DNA of 64,000 bases from Neorhizobium sp. JUb45 (lineage in GTDB: Bacteria > Pseudomonadota > Alphaproteobacteria > Rhizobiales > Rhizobiaceae). The stretch spans positions 169,956-233,955 of the forward strand of contig NZ_SLYW01000006.1 of the NCBI RefSeq assembly GCF_004343585.1, read 5' to 3'. Positions 26,148 to 34,958 of the stretch are shown here, piece by piece. The notes beneath the pieces are model-generated. The model was not told the origin of the DNA. It did no database searches and saw nothing but the letters and a program-made list of their open reading frames with translations. The translations under genes and the position numbers were made by a program. How positions within the stretch are numbered: the first letter of the stretch is position 1; each line of letters begins with the position of its first letter.

Positions 26148-27068
26148 TCAGTTCTTCACACGGATACGCGGATCAAGCAGACCGTACATCAAGTCGACAA
26201 GCAGGTTCGCCAGAACCATCGTGATTGCCATCACCAGAACCAGGCCCTGAACAACCGCCAGATCGCGTGACGATACTGCAGTCACCAGAAGCCGGCCTAT
26301 GCCCGGCCAGGCAAACACGGTTTCGACAACGATGGCGCCGCCGATCAACTCACCCAGATTAAGGCCGATAATCGTCACCAGTGGAATGCTGGCATTGGGG
26401 AGGGCATGCAGGATGATACGCTTCCAATATCCGACCCCTTTTGCTGCCGCAGCACGGATATAGAGCTTGTCGAGCACCTCCAGCATGGCCGATCGCGTGA
26501 ACCGGGCAAGCGTGCCTGCCGTGAACGTGGCAAGGGTAAGGGCCGGCATGACCAGATGCCAGATCGTGCCCGTTCCAGAACTCGGCAACCATTGTAGCGA
26601 CAGCGAAAACAGCAGGATCAACAGAATGCCGAGAAAGAAGTTCGGCAAGGCAAAACCGAAGACGGCCGTCGCCATGATCAGGTTGTCGAATGTGGATCCG
26701 CGCTTGATCGCCGCGATGATACCGGCTGGAACGCCGATCAGAATTGCGCCAATATAGGCAAACACCCCCAGCATCAGCGTCCAGGGTATGCGTTCGGCGA
26801 TAATGTCGAACACCTCCCGGCCGTCGCGATATGAAATGCCGAACTGGCCGGTTGCCATCTGCATGATGTAACGGAAATACTGGATCCATAGGGGATCGTC
26901 GAGGCGCCAGAGAGCGCGGAACTGTTCGACTTCTTCGGTCGTCGCGTCAGCGCCGACAAGGGCGATAACGGGATCGCCGGATGTCCTGAGCACAACGAAT
27001 GTGAATGTTACGACGAACCAGAGGGTAAGCACGGTTCGAAGAATCCTGAGCAACCAGAAACGCGTCAT
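26148..27068 (-). CDS. ABC permease, DppB type
   Basis: A 306-residue permease opening MTRFWLLRILRTVLTLWFVV, with the DppB-type periplasmic segment and the EAA-like loop around AAAKGVGYWKRIILHALPN. First gene of the module II operon, divergent from the LysR gene, so its promoter lies in 27069-27194. Confidence 0.92.
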   Translation of the reverse strand: MTRFWLLRILRTVLTLWFVVTFTFVVLRTSGDPVIALVGADATTEEVEQFRALWRLDDPLWIQYFRYIMQMATGQFGISYRDGREVFDIIAERIPWTLMLGVFAYIGAILIGVPAGIIAAIKRGSTFDNLIMATAVFGFALPNFFLGILLILLFSLSLQWLPSSGTGTIWHLVMPALTLATFTAGTLARFTRSAMLEVLDKLYIRAAAAKGVGYWKRIILHALPNASIPLVTIIGLNLGELIGGAIVVETVFAWPGIGRLLVTAVSSRDLAVVQGLVLVMAITMVLANLLVDLMYGLLDPRIRVKN

Positions 27069-27143
27069 GCACGCTCCGTTCTTGGGGCATTAACGCCCTG
27101 CTGTTCCACCATTAATGTCGTTTTTTTTAAAACTAATCACGGG

Positions 27144-27154
27144 AATAAGTTATT
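27144..27154. promoter_or_regulatory. candidate LysR-binding palindrome
   Basis: Perfect AATAAGTTATT palindrome in the 126-bp divergent region between the LysR gene and the module II operon. LysR-type regulators bind AT-rich dyads with a T-N11-A core in such positions. Binding is inferred. Confidence 0.45.
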
Positions 27155-27194
27155 ATCTATTACAAAATGACGTTGGCATTGATATGTTTTCGAT

Positions 27195-28088
27195 ATGAAA
27201 TATGGCATTGAGCTGCGGCACCTCCATTACTTCGTCTGCGTGGCGGAGGAGCTTCACTTCAGCCGTGCGGCTGACAGGCTCGGCATGGCCCAGGCGCCTC
27301 TCAGCCAGCAAATTCGCCTGCTGGAAGAACGGCTTGGCACCAAGCTCTTCCGCAGGACAACCCGCCGTGTCGAGCTGACCCCGGCCGGTGAAATTTTCCT
27401 TCGTCATTCGCAGGAGATGTTAGGCGGGCTGGACCGTGCCGTAACGCACACACGTTCTATTTCCGGAGAGAAAAGCGGAACAATTTCCGTCAGCGGGGTA
27501 CATCTGGCACTGTCACATGTGCTGCCGCCGATCATTCGAGATTTCAGGAAGAGCTATCCGGCGGTCACGGTGGATGTGCAGGTTCTCGGCACGGCCCAGC
27601 AATTGCAGCTGCTGCAAGCCAACAAGATCCAAATAGCCTTCATCCGCTCGACCAATCCGGCCGGTTTTTTCAAGACAGAGCGTGTTCTACAGGAAGGCTT
27701 TGTTGCCGTCGTCCCGATAGATCATCCGCTGGCGAAAAAAGAGAGCCTTCTGATAAAGGACTTCGCCGGTGAACCGATCATAACCTACGCGCCGACAGTC
27801 GGGGCGAGCTATTATCATGCGATCATGGATGCGCTTCGTCGTGGTGGCATTCATCCCGTCATCGTGCAGGAAGTCTCGCACACACTGGCAATCAGCACCT
27901 TGGTCGCTGCTGGCGTCGGCATCGCTATCGCCCCCTCCTGGCTCGCCTATAATCCAAGCCCATATCTTGTTTACAAGCCGCTTCCCGAAATACCGCAGGA
28001 GGTCGAGCTTCTTGTGGCATGGCACGCGGAAGAACAATCGCGGGTCGTGCTGGATTTTCTGGATTTGGCGCGTGGTTCGAGGCAATGA
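27195..28088 (+). CDS. LysR-type transcriptional regulator
   Basis: A 297-residue LysR regulator. The N-terminal HTH reads LRHLHYFVCVAEELHFSRAA, then LGMAQAPLSQQIRLLEERLG; the rest is the two-lobed effector domain. The RHLHYFVAVAEELHF style is typical of the BenM/CatM/CbbR-like branch responding to catabolic intermediates. It is divergent from the module II operon, which it most likely controls. A string of A/T bases upstream fits shared promoters. Confidence 0.93.
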   Translation: MKYGIELRHLHYFVCVAEELHFSRAADRLGMAQAPLSQQIRLLEERLGTKLFRRTTRRVELTPAGEIFLRHSQEMLGGLDRAVTHTRSISGEKSGTISVSGVHLALSHVLPPIIRDFRKSYPAVTVDVQVLGTAQQLQLLQANKIQIAFIRSTNPAGFFKTERVLQEGFVAVVPIDHPLAKKESLLIKDFAGEPIITYAPTVGASYYHAIMDALRRGGIHPVIVQEVSHTLAISTLVAAGVGIAIAPSWLAYNPSPYLVYKPLPEIPQEVELLVAWHAEEQSRVVLDFLDLARGSRQ

Positions 28089-28171
28089 CAAATCCGGTCC
28101 GTGCGACACGAAGCAAGGTCACGGTTTTTTGTGAGGCGTAGGTCTGGCCCCGCTCGGATGCGCCGGCTCGG

Positions 28172-28927
28172 CTACCTTACCCATTGCATGCCGTCGATTT
28201 GAATGTCCTGGCCGGTCATGAAGTTCGGTTCGGATGTTGCGAGGAACGTCACGACGCTTGCGACGTCCTGTGGCGTGCCCACTCTCTTCAGCGAAATGCC
28301 GGCGGCAAGCTGTTCCTCGCGGGCATTGATCATCGCGTTTGACAGCTCGGTCTTGATGACGCCCGGGCAAACCGCATTGACGACGATCTCCGGCGCCAGT
28401 TCCTTGGCCAGAGCCTTGGTCATGCCCAGGATGCCGGCCTTGGCTGCGGTGTAGGAGAATCGGCTGACGGCGCTGGTGACGCCGCCGGTGTGGGCGTTCA
28501 TCGACGACATGTTGATGATCCGGCCGCCGCCATTGCGGCGCATTACCGGCACGACCGGCTGGATATAGTTGAAGGCGCTCTTGAGGTTGATGTCGATGGT
28601 CGTGTCGAATTCCTCCTCCGAGATTTCCTCTATCCCCTTGGGCATCGGGCGGCCGGCATTGTTGAATAGCACGTCTATCCGCCCCCATTGCGCATCGATG
28701 TCGGCAACGATCTCGGCCGCACGTCCGTGCTCGCGCACATCGGTAATGAAGGTCAGCGCCGCACGGCCCAGCGCACGTAGTTCGCCGGCCGTGCGGGCAA
28801 GATCGTCCTCGATCAGGTCGACAAGGGCGATATCAAAACGGTGCTTTGCCAGATCCAGCGAGCAGGCGCGGCCGATGCCACGCCCGCCGCCGGTCACAAG
28901 TGCCACTTTGCGCGTCAGGTCACACAT
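28172..28927 (-). CDS. short-chain dehydrogenase/reductase
   Basis: A 251-residue SDR oxidoreductase, NAD(P)-dependent. The cofactor motif TGGGRGIG, the NNAG block, a catalytic Ser in NMSSMN and the YTAAK Tyr-Lys pair are all present. I use the ATG at 28927, nine bases after AAGG and inside the end of the deacetylase gene; an ATG at 28933 is possible. It is the final gene of module III, probably oxidising or reducing a hydroxy or keto intermediate of that pathway. Confidence 0.9.
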   Translation of the reverse strand: MCDLTRKVALVTGGGRGIGRACSLDLAKHRFDIALVDLIEDDLARTAGELRALGRAALTFITDVREHGRAAEIVADIDAQWGRIDVLFNNAGRPMPKGIEEISEEEFDTTIDINLKSAFNYIQPVVPVMRRNGGGRIINMSSMNAHTGGVTSAVSRFSYTAAKAGILGMTKALAKELAPEIVVNAVCPGVIKTELSNAMINAREEQLAAGISLKRVGTPQDVASVVTFLATSEPNFMTGQDIQIDGMQWVR

Positions 28928-29804
28928 CGGCATTGTCCTTGGCAAAACGGGCGATATCGGCATGGGTGCCGAACCAGACATCGTCGTGGCTCTTAATGTG
29001 CTGGATCAGTTCCTCGAGGATGAAGATGCGGGAGCGGTAACCGGACACATGCGGGTGCATGGTCAGCAGAAACAGGCCGCCTTCCTTGTAGGCGCGGTCG
29101 AATTCGCGCTTGAAAATGTCGAGCACGGCAGGCGGCGCCGTATACGGGCGCAGATCGGTAAACCGGTTCATGTTGAAATAGACCGCATCGTCACGGATCC
29201 ATTCGACGGGCAGCTCGACCATTCCCGTCGGTTCACCGTTTTCGACAAGCTCATAAGGGTCGTCATCGGCCATCAGCGAGCTGTCGTAGACCAGCCCGAG
29301 TTCGCGTTCGATCTCCAGTGTCACGGCTGAAAAATCCCAGGACGGCGTGCGCATGCCGACGGCGCGTACACCGGTGATCTTTTCGAGCGTATCGGCGGCG
29401 CGCAGATGCAGTTCGCGCTCCTTCTCCGGCGGAACCCTGGTGTTCACCTCATGGATCCAGCCATGCAGGCCGATCTCGTGGCCTTCGGCGATGACACGTT
29501 TCTGTTCGTCCGGATGGAGAAGGGCGGCCACCGCCGGCACGAAGAAGGTGGCCGGAACGTCGGCGGCCTTCAGGGTTTCAAGGATACGCGGCACACCCAC
29601 GCGGGTGCCGTATTGGCCCCACGACAGGCGCCCGATGGATTCACCGCCGTCGCGCAACTCATTGGTCTCATGGTCGGCATCGAAGGAGAGTGCGACGGCG
29701 CAACGGGCACCGTTCTTCCAGGTCTTCGGTTTCAGCGAACGCCCCGCCCGCACCTTTTCGACCTTGCCGCGCCAGGTGGCCTCGTCCCATTCCCACGGTT
29801 CCAT
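28920..29804 (-). CDS. polysaccharide deacetylase-fold hydrolase
   Basis: A 294-residue NodB-homology protein. It shows the metal and catalytic motifs SFDADHE near residue 40 and HGWIHE further on, and a late TMHPH block. Members with this length and the SFDADHE form include PuuE-type allantoinases and cyclic imidases rather than wall-polysaccharide deacetylases, and there is no signal peptide. Next to a creatininase-family gene and a peptide-type importer, a role in opening a cyclic imide or amide is more likely than sugar deacetylation. That is inference. Confidence 0.8.
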   Translation of the reverse strand: MEPWEWDEATWRGKVEKVRAGRSLKPKTWKNGARCAVALSFDADHETNELRDGGESIGRLSWGQYGTRVGVPRILETLKAADVPATFFVPAVAALLHPDEQKRVIAEGHEIGLHGWIHEVNTRVPPEKERELHLRAADTLEKITGVRAVGMRTPSWDFSAVTLEIERELGLVYDSSLMADDDPYELVENGEPTGMVELPVEWIRDDAVYFNMNRFTDLRPYTAPPAVLDIFKREFDRAYKEGGLFLLTMHPHVSGYRSRIFILEELIQHIKSHDDVWFGTHADIARFAKDNADV

Positions 29805-29822
29805 GTCTCGTTCTCCGTTATG

Positions 29823-31550
29823 TTATTCAGCGGCCTGCGGCAGCACCGGCACGGCCGCCAGCAGCCGTTTCGTGTAGGCATGTTGCGGATCGGCATAGAT
29901 GGCGCCGGCCTCGCCTTCCTCGACAAGCCGGCCCTGATACATGATGGCCACGCGGTCGCAGAGGCGGCGGACCACGGACAGATCGTGGCTGATGAAGATC
30001 AGCGACAGGTCGAGTTCCGCCCTCAAGCGGATCAGGAGATTGATGATTTGCGCCTGGATCGACACGTCGAGCGAGGCAACCGGCTCGTCGCAGACGATCA
30101 CGTCCGGCTGCATGGCAAGCGCCCGGGCAATCGCGATACGCTGTCGCTGACCACCGGAAAACTGGTGTGGAAACCGGTTGGCGAATGTCGGGTCCAGCCC
30201 CACCGCCGCCAGCCACTGTTTTACGTATTCCGGGGCTTCGGCACGGCTGACCAGCCGGTGGGCCAGCGGTCCTTCGGCGATGATATCGCCGATCCGCATG
30301 CGGCCGTTCAGTGAGGCGAACGGGTCCTGAAAGATCGTCTGGATGCGTGTGGTGATCTTTTTCGGGCTGCGGCCAGCACTCATAACCGGCTGGCCGTTGA
30401 GGCGGATCGTGCCCGCTGTCGGCACGGTGATGCCGGCCGCGATGCGTCCCAGAGTCGATTTTCCGGAGCCGGATTCGCCGACAAGGCCCAGCACTTCACC
30501 GCGCTTGAGGCTGATGCTGACGCCGTCGACGGCCTGCACCACCGTCACCGGCTGCGACAGGCCGGACTTGATTGCCAGCCCATGCAGGAGGCCCACCGGC
30601 TTCTCGAACCGTTTCACGGCATGGTCGATCACGAGATAGGGGCCGCCGAGCGGCGGCAGATTGGCGGTCGCCGATTTTCGTGGTGGCGGTGCGGCATCCG
30701 TGATGCCGCTGCCGCGCAAAAGCAGTTCGCCGGGCTTGGCGCGCGACGGCAGGGCGTCCAGCAAGGCCTTTGTGTAGTCGTGCTGCGGTTTCGTCAGTAC
30801 ACCGAGCGCCGGGCCGATCTCGACGATATTGCCGGATTTCATCACCGCGACGCGGTCAGCGATCGAGGAGACGATGGCAAGGTCGTGGCTGATCCAGATC
30901 AGCGCCGTGCCGAGTTCGGAGACCAGTTCCTTCATCTCGGCCAGAATTTCCGCCTGGATCGACACGTCAAGCGCCGTTGTCGGTTCGTCGCAGATAATCA
31001 GCTTTGGCCGGTGCAGAAGCGCGATGGCGATTGCCACACGCTGCCGCATGCCGCCGGAAAACTGGTGCGGAAAGAAATCCACCTTGGTTTCCGGATCGCT
31101 GATCCGCACCTGCGCCAAAGCCTTGATCGCCCGCTGGCGGGCGTCTGTCGCGCTGATGTTTTCATGGGCTTCCAGCGCCAGCTTGATCTGCGTGCCGATG
31201 CTGAGCACCGGGTTGAGCGTCATCATCGGATCCTGAAAAACCATGGAAATGGTTTTGCCGCGGATGGCGCGTAGCCCATGAGAAGGCAGGCCGACCAGTT
31301 CGCGCCCCTCGAGCCTGATCGAACCCTCGACGATGCGGCCCGGTTCATCGATCAGGCCGATGATCGAAAAACCGGTGATCGACTTGCCCGAACCGGATTC
31401 GCCGACAAGGCCCAGCACTTCGCCGGGGGCGATCGAAAACGACACGCCATCGACGGCCTTCAGTTCGCCGCGTCCGCTCGGGAACCACGTTTTCAGGTTG
31501 GTGACTTCGAGAAGCGGTGTCGCGACCATGTTGCTTGTCGTTTCGGTCAT
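29823..31550 (-). CDS. fused two-domain ABC ATPase, Dpp type
   Basis: A 575-residue tandem ATPase. Domain 1: GESGSGKS, FSGGMRQR, LIICDEPTTALD. Domain 2: GESGSGKS, FSGGQRQR, VIVCDEPVASLD. Between them lies a linker without the usual Cys-rich tail, as normal for fused forms. Start overlaps the permease stop by ATGA. Supplies energy for the module III importer. Confidence 0.93.
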   Translation of the reverse strand: MTETTSNMVATPLLEVTNLKTWFPSGRGELKAVDGVSFSIAPGEVLGLVGESGSGKSITGFSIIGLIDEPGRIVEGSIRLEGRELVGLPSHGLRAIRGKTISMVFQDPMMTLNPVLSIGTQIKLALEAHENISATDARQRAIKALAQVRISDPETKVDFFPHQFSGGMRQRVAIAIALLHRPKLIICDEPTTALDVSIQAEILAEMKELVSELGTALIWISHDLAIVSSIADRVAVMKSGNIVEIGPALGVLTKPQHDYTKALLDALPSRAKPGELLLRGSGITDAAPPPRKSATANLPPLGGPYLVIDHAVKRFEKPVGLLHGLAIKSGLSQPVTVVQAVDGVSISLKRGEVLGLVGESGSGKSTLGRIAAGITVPTAGTIRLNGQPVMSAGRSPKKITTRIQTIFQDPFASLNGRMRIGDIIAEGPLAHRLVSRAEAPEYVKQWLAAVGLDPTFANRFPHQFSGGQRQRIAIARALAMQPDVIVCDEPVASLDVSIQAQIINLLIRLRAELDLSLIFISHDLSVVRRLCDRVAIMYQGRLVEEGEAGAIYADPQHAYTKRLLAAVPVLPQAAE

Positions 31551-32422
31551 CGGCGGAGCCTCGGATTGAGCTGGTCGCGTATCTGGTCACCGACAAGATT
31601 GAGCGAGACGATGAAGAGGATCAGCGCCAGGCCTGGATAGATCGAGATCCAGTAACGGCCCGACAGCAGGTACTGAAAACCGTTGGCGATCAGCATGCCG
31701 AGCGACGGTTCGGTCGGCGGCAGTCCGACGCCGAGGAAGGAAAGCGTCGCCTCCAGCGAAATCGCGCTCGCTACCTGCACCGTCGCCACGACGATCAGCG
31801 GCGGCATCGAATTGGGCAGGATGTGCCGCAATACCACCCGCCAGGAGGAGAGCGGAATGGAGAGCGCCGCCTCGACATAATCCTTCTGCCGTTCGGCGGC
31901 GGCAGCGCCGTGGGCGGTGCGGGCAAAATAGGCGTATTGCGCAAAGATCAGCGCGAGGATCAGCTGGTAACGGCCCTGGCCGAGAATGGCGGCGATCACG
32001 AAGGCAAGCAGGATAGCCGGAAACGACAGCTGCAGGTCGACGATGCGCATGGTCAGGCTTTCGAACCGACCACCGATATAGGCAGCTGCACAGCCGACCA
32101 CAGCGCCGATCACGAAAGCGATGCCGCTGGCGATGATGCCCATCTGAAGGGAGATGCGCAGGCCGTAGATGATCGCCGAGAGCAGGTCGCGCCCCTGCGA
32201 ATCCGTGCCGAGCCAGTGGGTATAACCGCCGGTGCCGACATAACCCGGCGGACGGCGTGCATCGCGCAGCACCAGATGCGCCAGGTCATACGGATCCTGC
32301 GGTGTCACCAGCGGTGCGATCAGGGCAATCAGCACGATGACGAAGACGAACAATGCAGCGCCGACGGCGACCTTGTTGCGGCGGAATTCCTCGAGGAAAC
32401 GGGAGAGTGGAGTATCGCGCAT
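31547..32422 (-). CDS. ABC permease, DppC type
   Basis: A 291-residue permease with WLGTDSQGRDLLSAIIYGLR, the DppC signature, and an EAA-like loop (AALSIPLSSWRVVLRHILPN). It overlaps both neighbours: the ATPase start by 4 bp and the DppB-type stop by 1 bp. Confidence 0.93.
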   Translation of the reverse strand: MRDTPLSRFLEEFRRNKVAVGAALFVFVIVLIALIAPLVTPQDPYDLAHLVLRDARRPPGYVGTGGYTHWLGTDSQGRDLLSAIIYGLRISLQMGIIASGIAFVIGAVVGCAAAYIGGRFESLTMRIVDLQLSFPAILLAFVIAAILGQGRYQLILALIFAQYAYFARTAHGAAAAERQKDYVEAALSIPLSSWRVVLRHILPNSMPPLIVVATVQVASAISLEATLSFLGVGLPPTEPSLGMLIANGFQYLLSGRYWISIYPGLALILFIVSLNLVGDQIRDQLNPRLRR

Positions 32423-33393
32423 CAGGCGCGCCCCTTTCTCAAACGCGGGTCGAGCAACGCATAGGCGAGATCCACCACGAGATTGATGACGATGAACAAC
32501 AGGGCGACGAACATCAGGTAGGCGACCATGACGGGCCTATCCAGCGAGGTGATGCTGTCGATGATCAGCTTGCCGAGGCCCGGCCAGGAAAAGATCGTCT
32601 CGGTGACGACGGCAAAGGCGAGCGTCGAGCCGAGTTCCAGTCCGAAGACGGTGACCAGCGGAATGGAGATCAGCCGCAGCACGTGCCGGCTCAGCACCGT
32701 GAATTCCGACAGGCCCGCAGCGCGGGCAAATTTCACCGTATCGCTCAGCATCAGTTCACGGGTGCCGGCGCGCGCCAGCCGGATCATCAGCGAGAACTTG
32801 AACAGCGCAAGATTGAGCGCCGGCAGGATCATATGGGACAGTCCGTCGCCGGTCAGAAAGCTGAAATCGACGCCGAACAGGCTGACGGTCTCGCCGCGTC
32901 CGCCGGCCGGCATGCAACCACATTGCACGGCAAACACCATGATCAGCATCAGCCCGAACCAGAAGGTCGGCACCGAAAAACCGAGGATCGACAGCGCCAT
33001 GATGGCGCGCGAGACCGGGCTGTGCGGCTTGTAGCCGGCATACATGCCGATCGGGATGCCGACGAGGCTGGCAAACAGCACGGCCGCCAGCGTCAGTTCC
33101 AGTGTCGCCGGCAGGCGCGACAGGATGAGTTCGCTGACCGGCATGTTGTAAACGAAGGAGCGTCCGAAATCGCCGTGCAGGATACGGCCGACAAAGGTGA
33201 AATATTGTTGCCAGAGCGGCTGGTCGAGCCCGTATTGGGCAATCACCGCGGCGCGGATATCCTGTGTCGCGTCGGGTGAGATCAGTACGTCGATCGGGTT
33301 GCCGACGGCATAGACGCCACAAAACACCAGCGCCGACATCGCGATCACCACGACCAGCGCCTGCCATAGTCGTTGCAGGATGAAACCCAGCAT
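32422..33393 (-). CDS. ABC permease, DppB type
   Basis: A 323-residue permease opening MLGFILQRLWQALVVVIAMS, with the family's conserved EAA-like loop (AAGLSEFTVLSRHVLRLISI) and a C-terminal ALLDPRLRKG end. A GC-rich hairpin separates it from the upstream creatininase-type gene. Confidence 0.93.
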   Translation of the reverse strand: MLGFILQRLWQALVVVIAMSALVFCGVYAVGNPIDVLISPDATQDIRAAVIAQYGLDQPLWQQYFTFVGRILHGDFGRSFVYNMPVSELILSRLPATLELTLAAVLFASLVGIPIGMYAGYKPHSPVSRAIMALSILGFSVPTFWFGLMLIMVFAVQCGCMPAGGRGETVSLFGVDFSFLTGDGLSHMILPALNLALFKFSLMIRLARAGTRELMLSDTVKFARAAGLSEFTVLSRHVLRLISIPLVTVFGLELGSTLAFAVVTETIFSWPGLGKLIIDSITSLDRPVMVAYLMFVALLFIVINLVVDLAYALLDPRLRKGRA

Positions 33394-33444
33394 GCGTTCC
33401 CTTACCCCTGCTTTGCGCAGGTTGTTCTGGTGCCTTTGTTCCGT

Positions 33445-33475
33445 TCACCGCCCGCCGATGGGGCGTGTGCGGTGA
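33445..33475. other. intercistronic hairpin
   Basis: Arms TCACCGC and GCGGTGA (7 bp, perfect) enclose a further short CGCC/GGCG pairing. It lies between the creatininase-type gene and the permease, with no T-run on the minus strand. It may stabilise the upstream message or tune expression between enzyme and transporter. Confidence 0.4.
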
Positions 33476-33485
33476 TCGGTGCGGT

Positions 33486-34187
33486 TCAGTGCCAGTCGTC
33501 TTCCAGAAGCGCCCGTGTTTCGGCCACCGCCACGTCCCAGATCGCCAGCATGTCCTCGTCCGGTCGCAGGTAGAGGCCGTGATAATTGCCGTCGCCCAGC
33601 AGTTCGCGTTTCTGTGCCGCGCCGACACGTGCCAGCGCCGCGAAATCGATCCTTGGCTTGGAGGCCGCCGGCTGACGCGGATCGGTGGTGCGCGTCCAGG
33701 GAAAGTTTTCCATCCACGAAGCGTGGGAGGCGGCCGGATCGATCTCCATCACCTTGGCCAGCGTTTTGGGAGCCCGCCACCAATCGTGGAATTTGACCGA
33801 TGCGTCCGGGTGGTCGTTCAGCCATTCCGAAATCACCACCGTCGCCGGCATATTGCCGCCATGCCCGTTGACCACGAGGATACGGCGGAAGCCGGAGCGG
33901 TAGATGCTGTCGAGCAGATCGCGGATGACACCGATATAGGTGGAAAGCGATAGTGTCAGCGTGCCGGGATAGGCAGCGAAGGACGAGGCGAGGCCGTAAG
34001 ACACGACGGGGAAAACAGGAATGCCGAGCGGTTGCGCGGCATCGGCAGACACCTTTTCGGCAAGGATCATGTCGGTCGCGAGGCTCAGATAGGCATGTTG
34101 TTCGACGCTGCCGACGGGCAAAATGCAGCGATCATCCTGCGCCACCCGCTCTTCCACCTGCATCCAGTTCATGTCGGCGATCTTCAA
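33486..34187 (-). CDS. creatininase family amidohydrolase
   Basis: A 233-residue creatininase-fold hydrolase. Metal motifs are ILPVGSVEQHAYLSLATDM near residue 25 and VVNGHGGNMPA. I choose the TTG at 34187 because AGGAG lies six bases upstream and the product then begins MKIADMNWMQVEERV, as I recall for close relatives. The ATG at 34172 is the alternative; the frame further upstream runs into the operator region. It is the first gene of module III, before the permeases. It is distinct from the module II enzyme in sequence and shorter. Confidence 0.85.
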   Translation of the reverse strand: MKIADMNWMQVEERVAQDDRCILPVGSVEQHAYLSLATDMILAEKVSADAAQPLGIPVFPVVSYGLASSFAAYPGTLTLSLSTYIGVIRDLLDSIYRSGFRRILVVNGHGGNMPATVVISEWLNDHPDASVKFHDWWRAPKTLAKVMEIDPAASHASWMENFPWTRTTDPRQPAASKPRIDFAALARVGAAQKRELLGDGNYHGLYLRPDEDMLAIWDVAVAETRALLEDDWH

Positions 34188-34295
34188 TTCGCTCTCCTCA
34201 TTCTCAGTCTTCGTCGCATTGCGCAAAGATTGTTCTGTTTCCCGTCTCTGCGCACAATATTTGTGCTTTTTGACCGTTTGCGTTGCATGCAGCAA

Positions 34296-34311
34296 AGTTC
34301 CATACGGGACT
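34296..34311. promoter_or_regulatory. candidate MarR operator, site 1
   Basis: AGTTCCATACGGGACT, an imperfect dyad (AGTTCC / GGGACT, one mismatch). It is repeated exactly 52 bp downstream. It is on the creatininase side of the divergent region. MarR proteins bind such 16-20 bp dyads. Confidence 0.6.
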
Positions 34312-34347
34312 AAAAAAAGAAATTGACAGCCAATTAATGGCGCGTCA

Positions 34348-34363
34348 AGTTCCATACGGGACT
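34348..34363. promoter_or_regulatory. candidate MarR operator, site 2
   Basis: Exact second copy of AGTTCCATACGGGACT, about 30 bp before the MarR gene. Flanking bases also match (A before, AAA after). The 52-bp spacing is close to five helical turns, so both dimers would sit on the same DNA face. Confidence 0.6.
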
Positions 34364-34394
34364 AAATATCAAGGCGATATAGGGCGAAATTGAA

Positions 34395-34958
34395 GTGCGG
34401 CAGACACGTGGACCGATATTGGAGACACTCTTGCGGGAGGGCGGAAAAGCCGCCGCCGGCAAACATGGCGTCGAGGATCTGGTTGCCGTCAAGCTTTGGC
34501 AAAACCCGTGCTGGCTGTCTTTCCGCTTCAATTTTCTGGCGCTGCAGTTCAACGAGCCGATCTATCGGCTGATCGAGAAAGAGCACGGAATTCCGCGTCC
34601 GGAATTCGTGGTGCTTTATTCGCTCGGACTGTCGGACGGGCTGACGGCGAGTGCCATCTGCAGTTCCTCGGGTTTCCCGAAAAACACGATCAGTCGGGCG
34701 ATCCAGAAGCTGATCGACAAGAACATCATCCGCCGCGAGGTCGACCAGGCGGACCTGAGAAGTTTTGTCCTCTACATCACCGATGAGGGCAGACGCATCG
34801 TCGATCAGGCCATGCAGCCGATGGTGGAACGCGAGAAGGCCATGGTCTCGTCGCTGACGCCGGCCGAACAGCTGATGCTGTCGGAACTGCTGGCCAAGGT
34901 CGTCGTGGATTCCCCCAACTGGCCGCCCATGACAAACATAGAGGAGAACGAAGAATGA
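34395..34958 (+). CDS. MarR-family regulator
   Basis: A 187-residue winged-helix regulator. The HTH lies around LTASAICSSSGFPKNTISRA with the wing in the following RREVDQADLRSF segment. The N-terminal extension before residue 50 is longer than in most MarR proteins. The GTG start at 34395 has only a weak ribosome site, so a later start is possible. It overlaps the binding-protein gene by ATGA and faces the leftward module III operon. Likely a repressor relieved by the transported compound or a breakdown product. Confidence 0.85.
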   Translation: MRQTRGPILETLLREGGKAAAGKHGVEDLVAVKLWQNPCWLSFRFNFLALQFNEPIYRLIEKEHGIPRPEFVVLYSLGLSDGLTASAICSSSGFPKNTISRAIQKLIDKNIIRREVDQADLRSFVLYITDEGRRIVDQAMQPMVEREKAMVSSLTPAEQLMLSELLAKVVVDSPNWPPMTNIEENEE

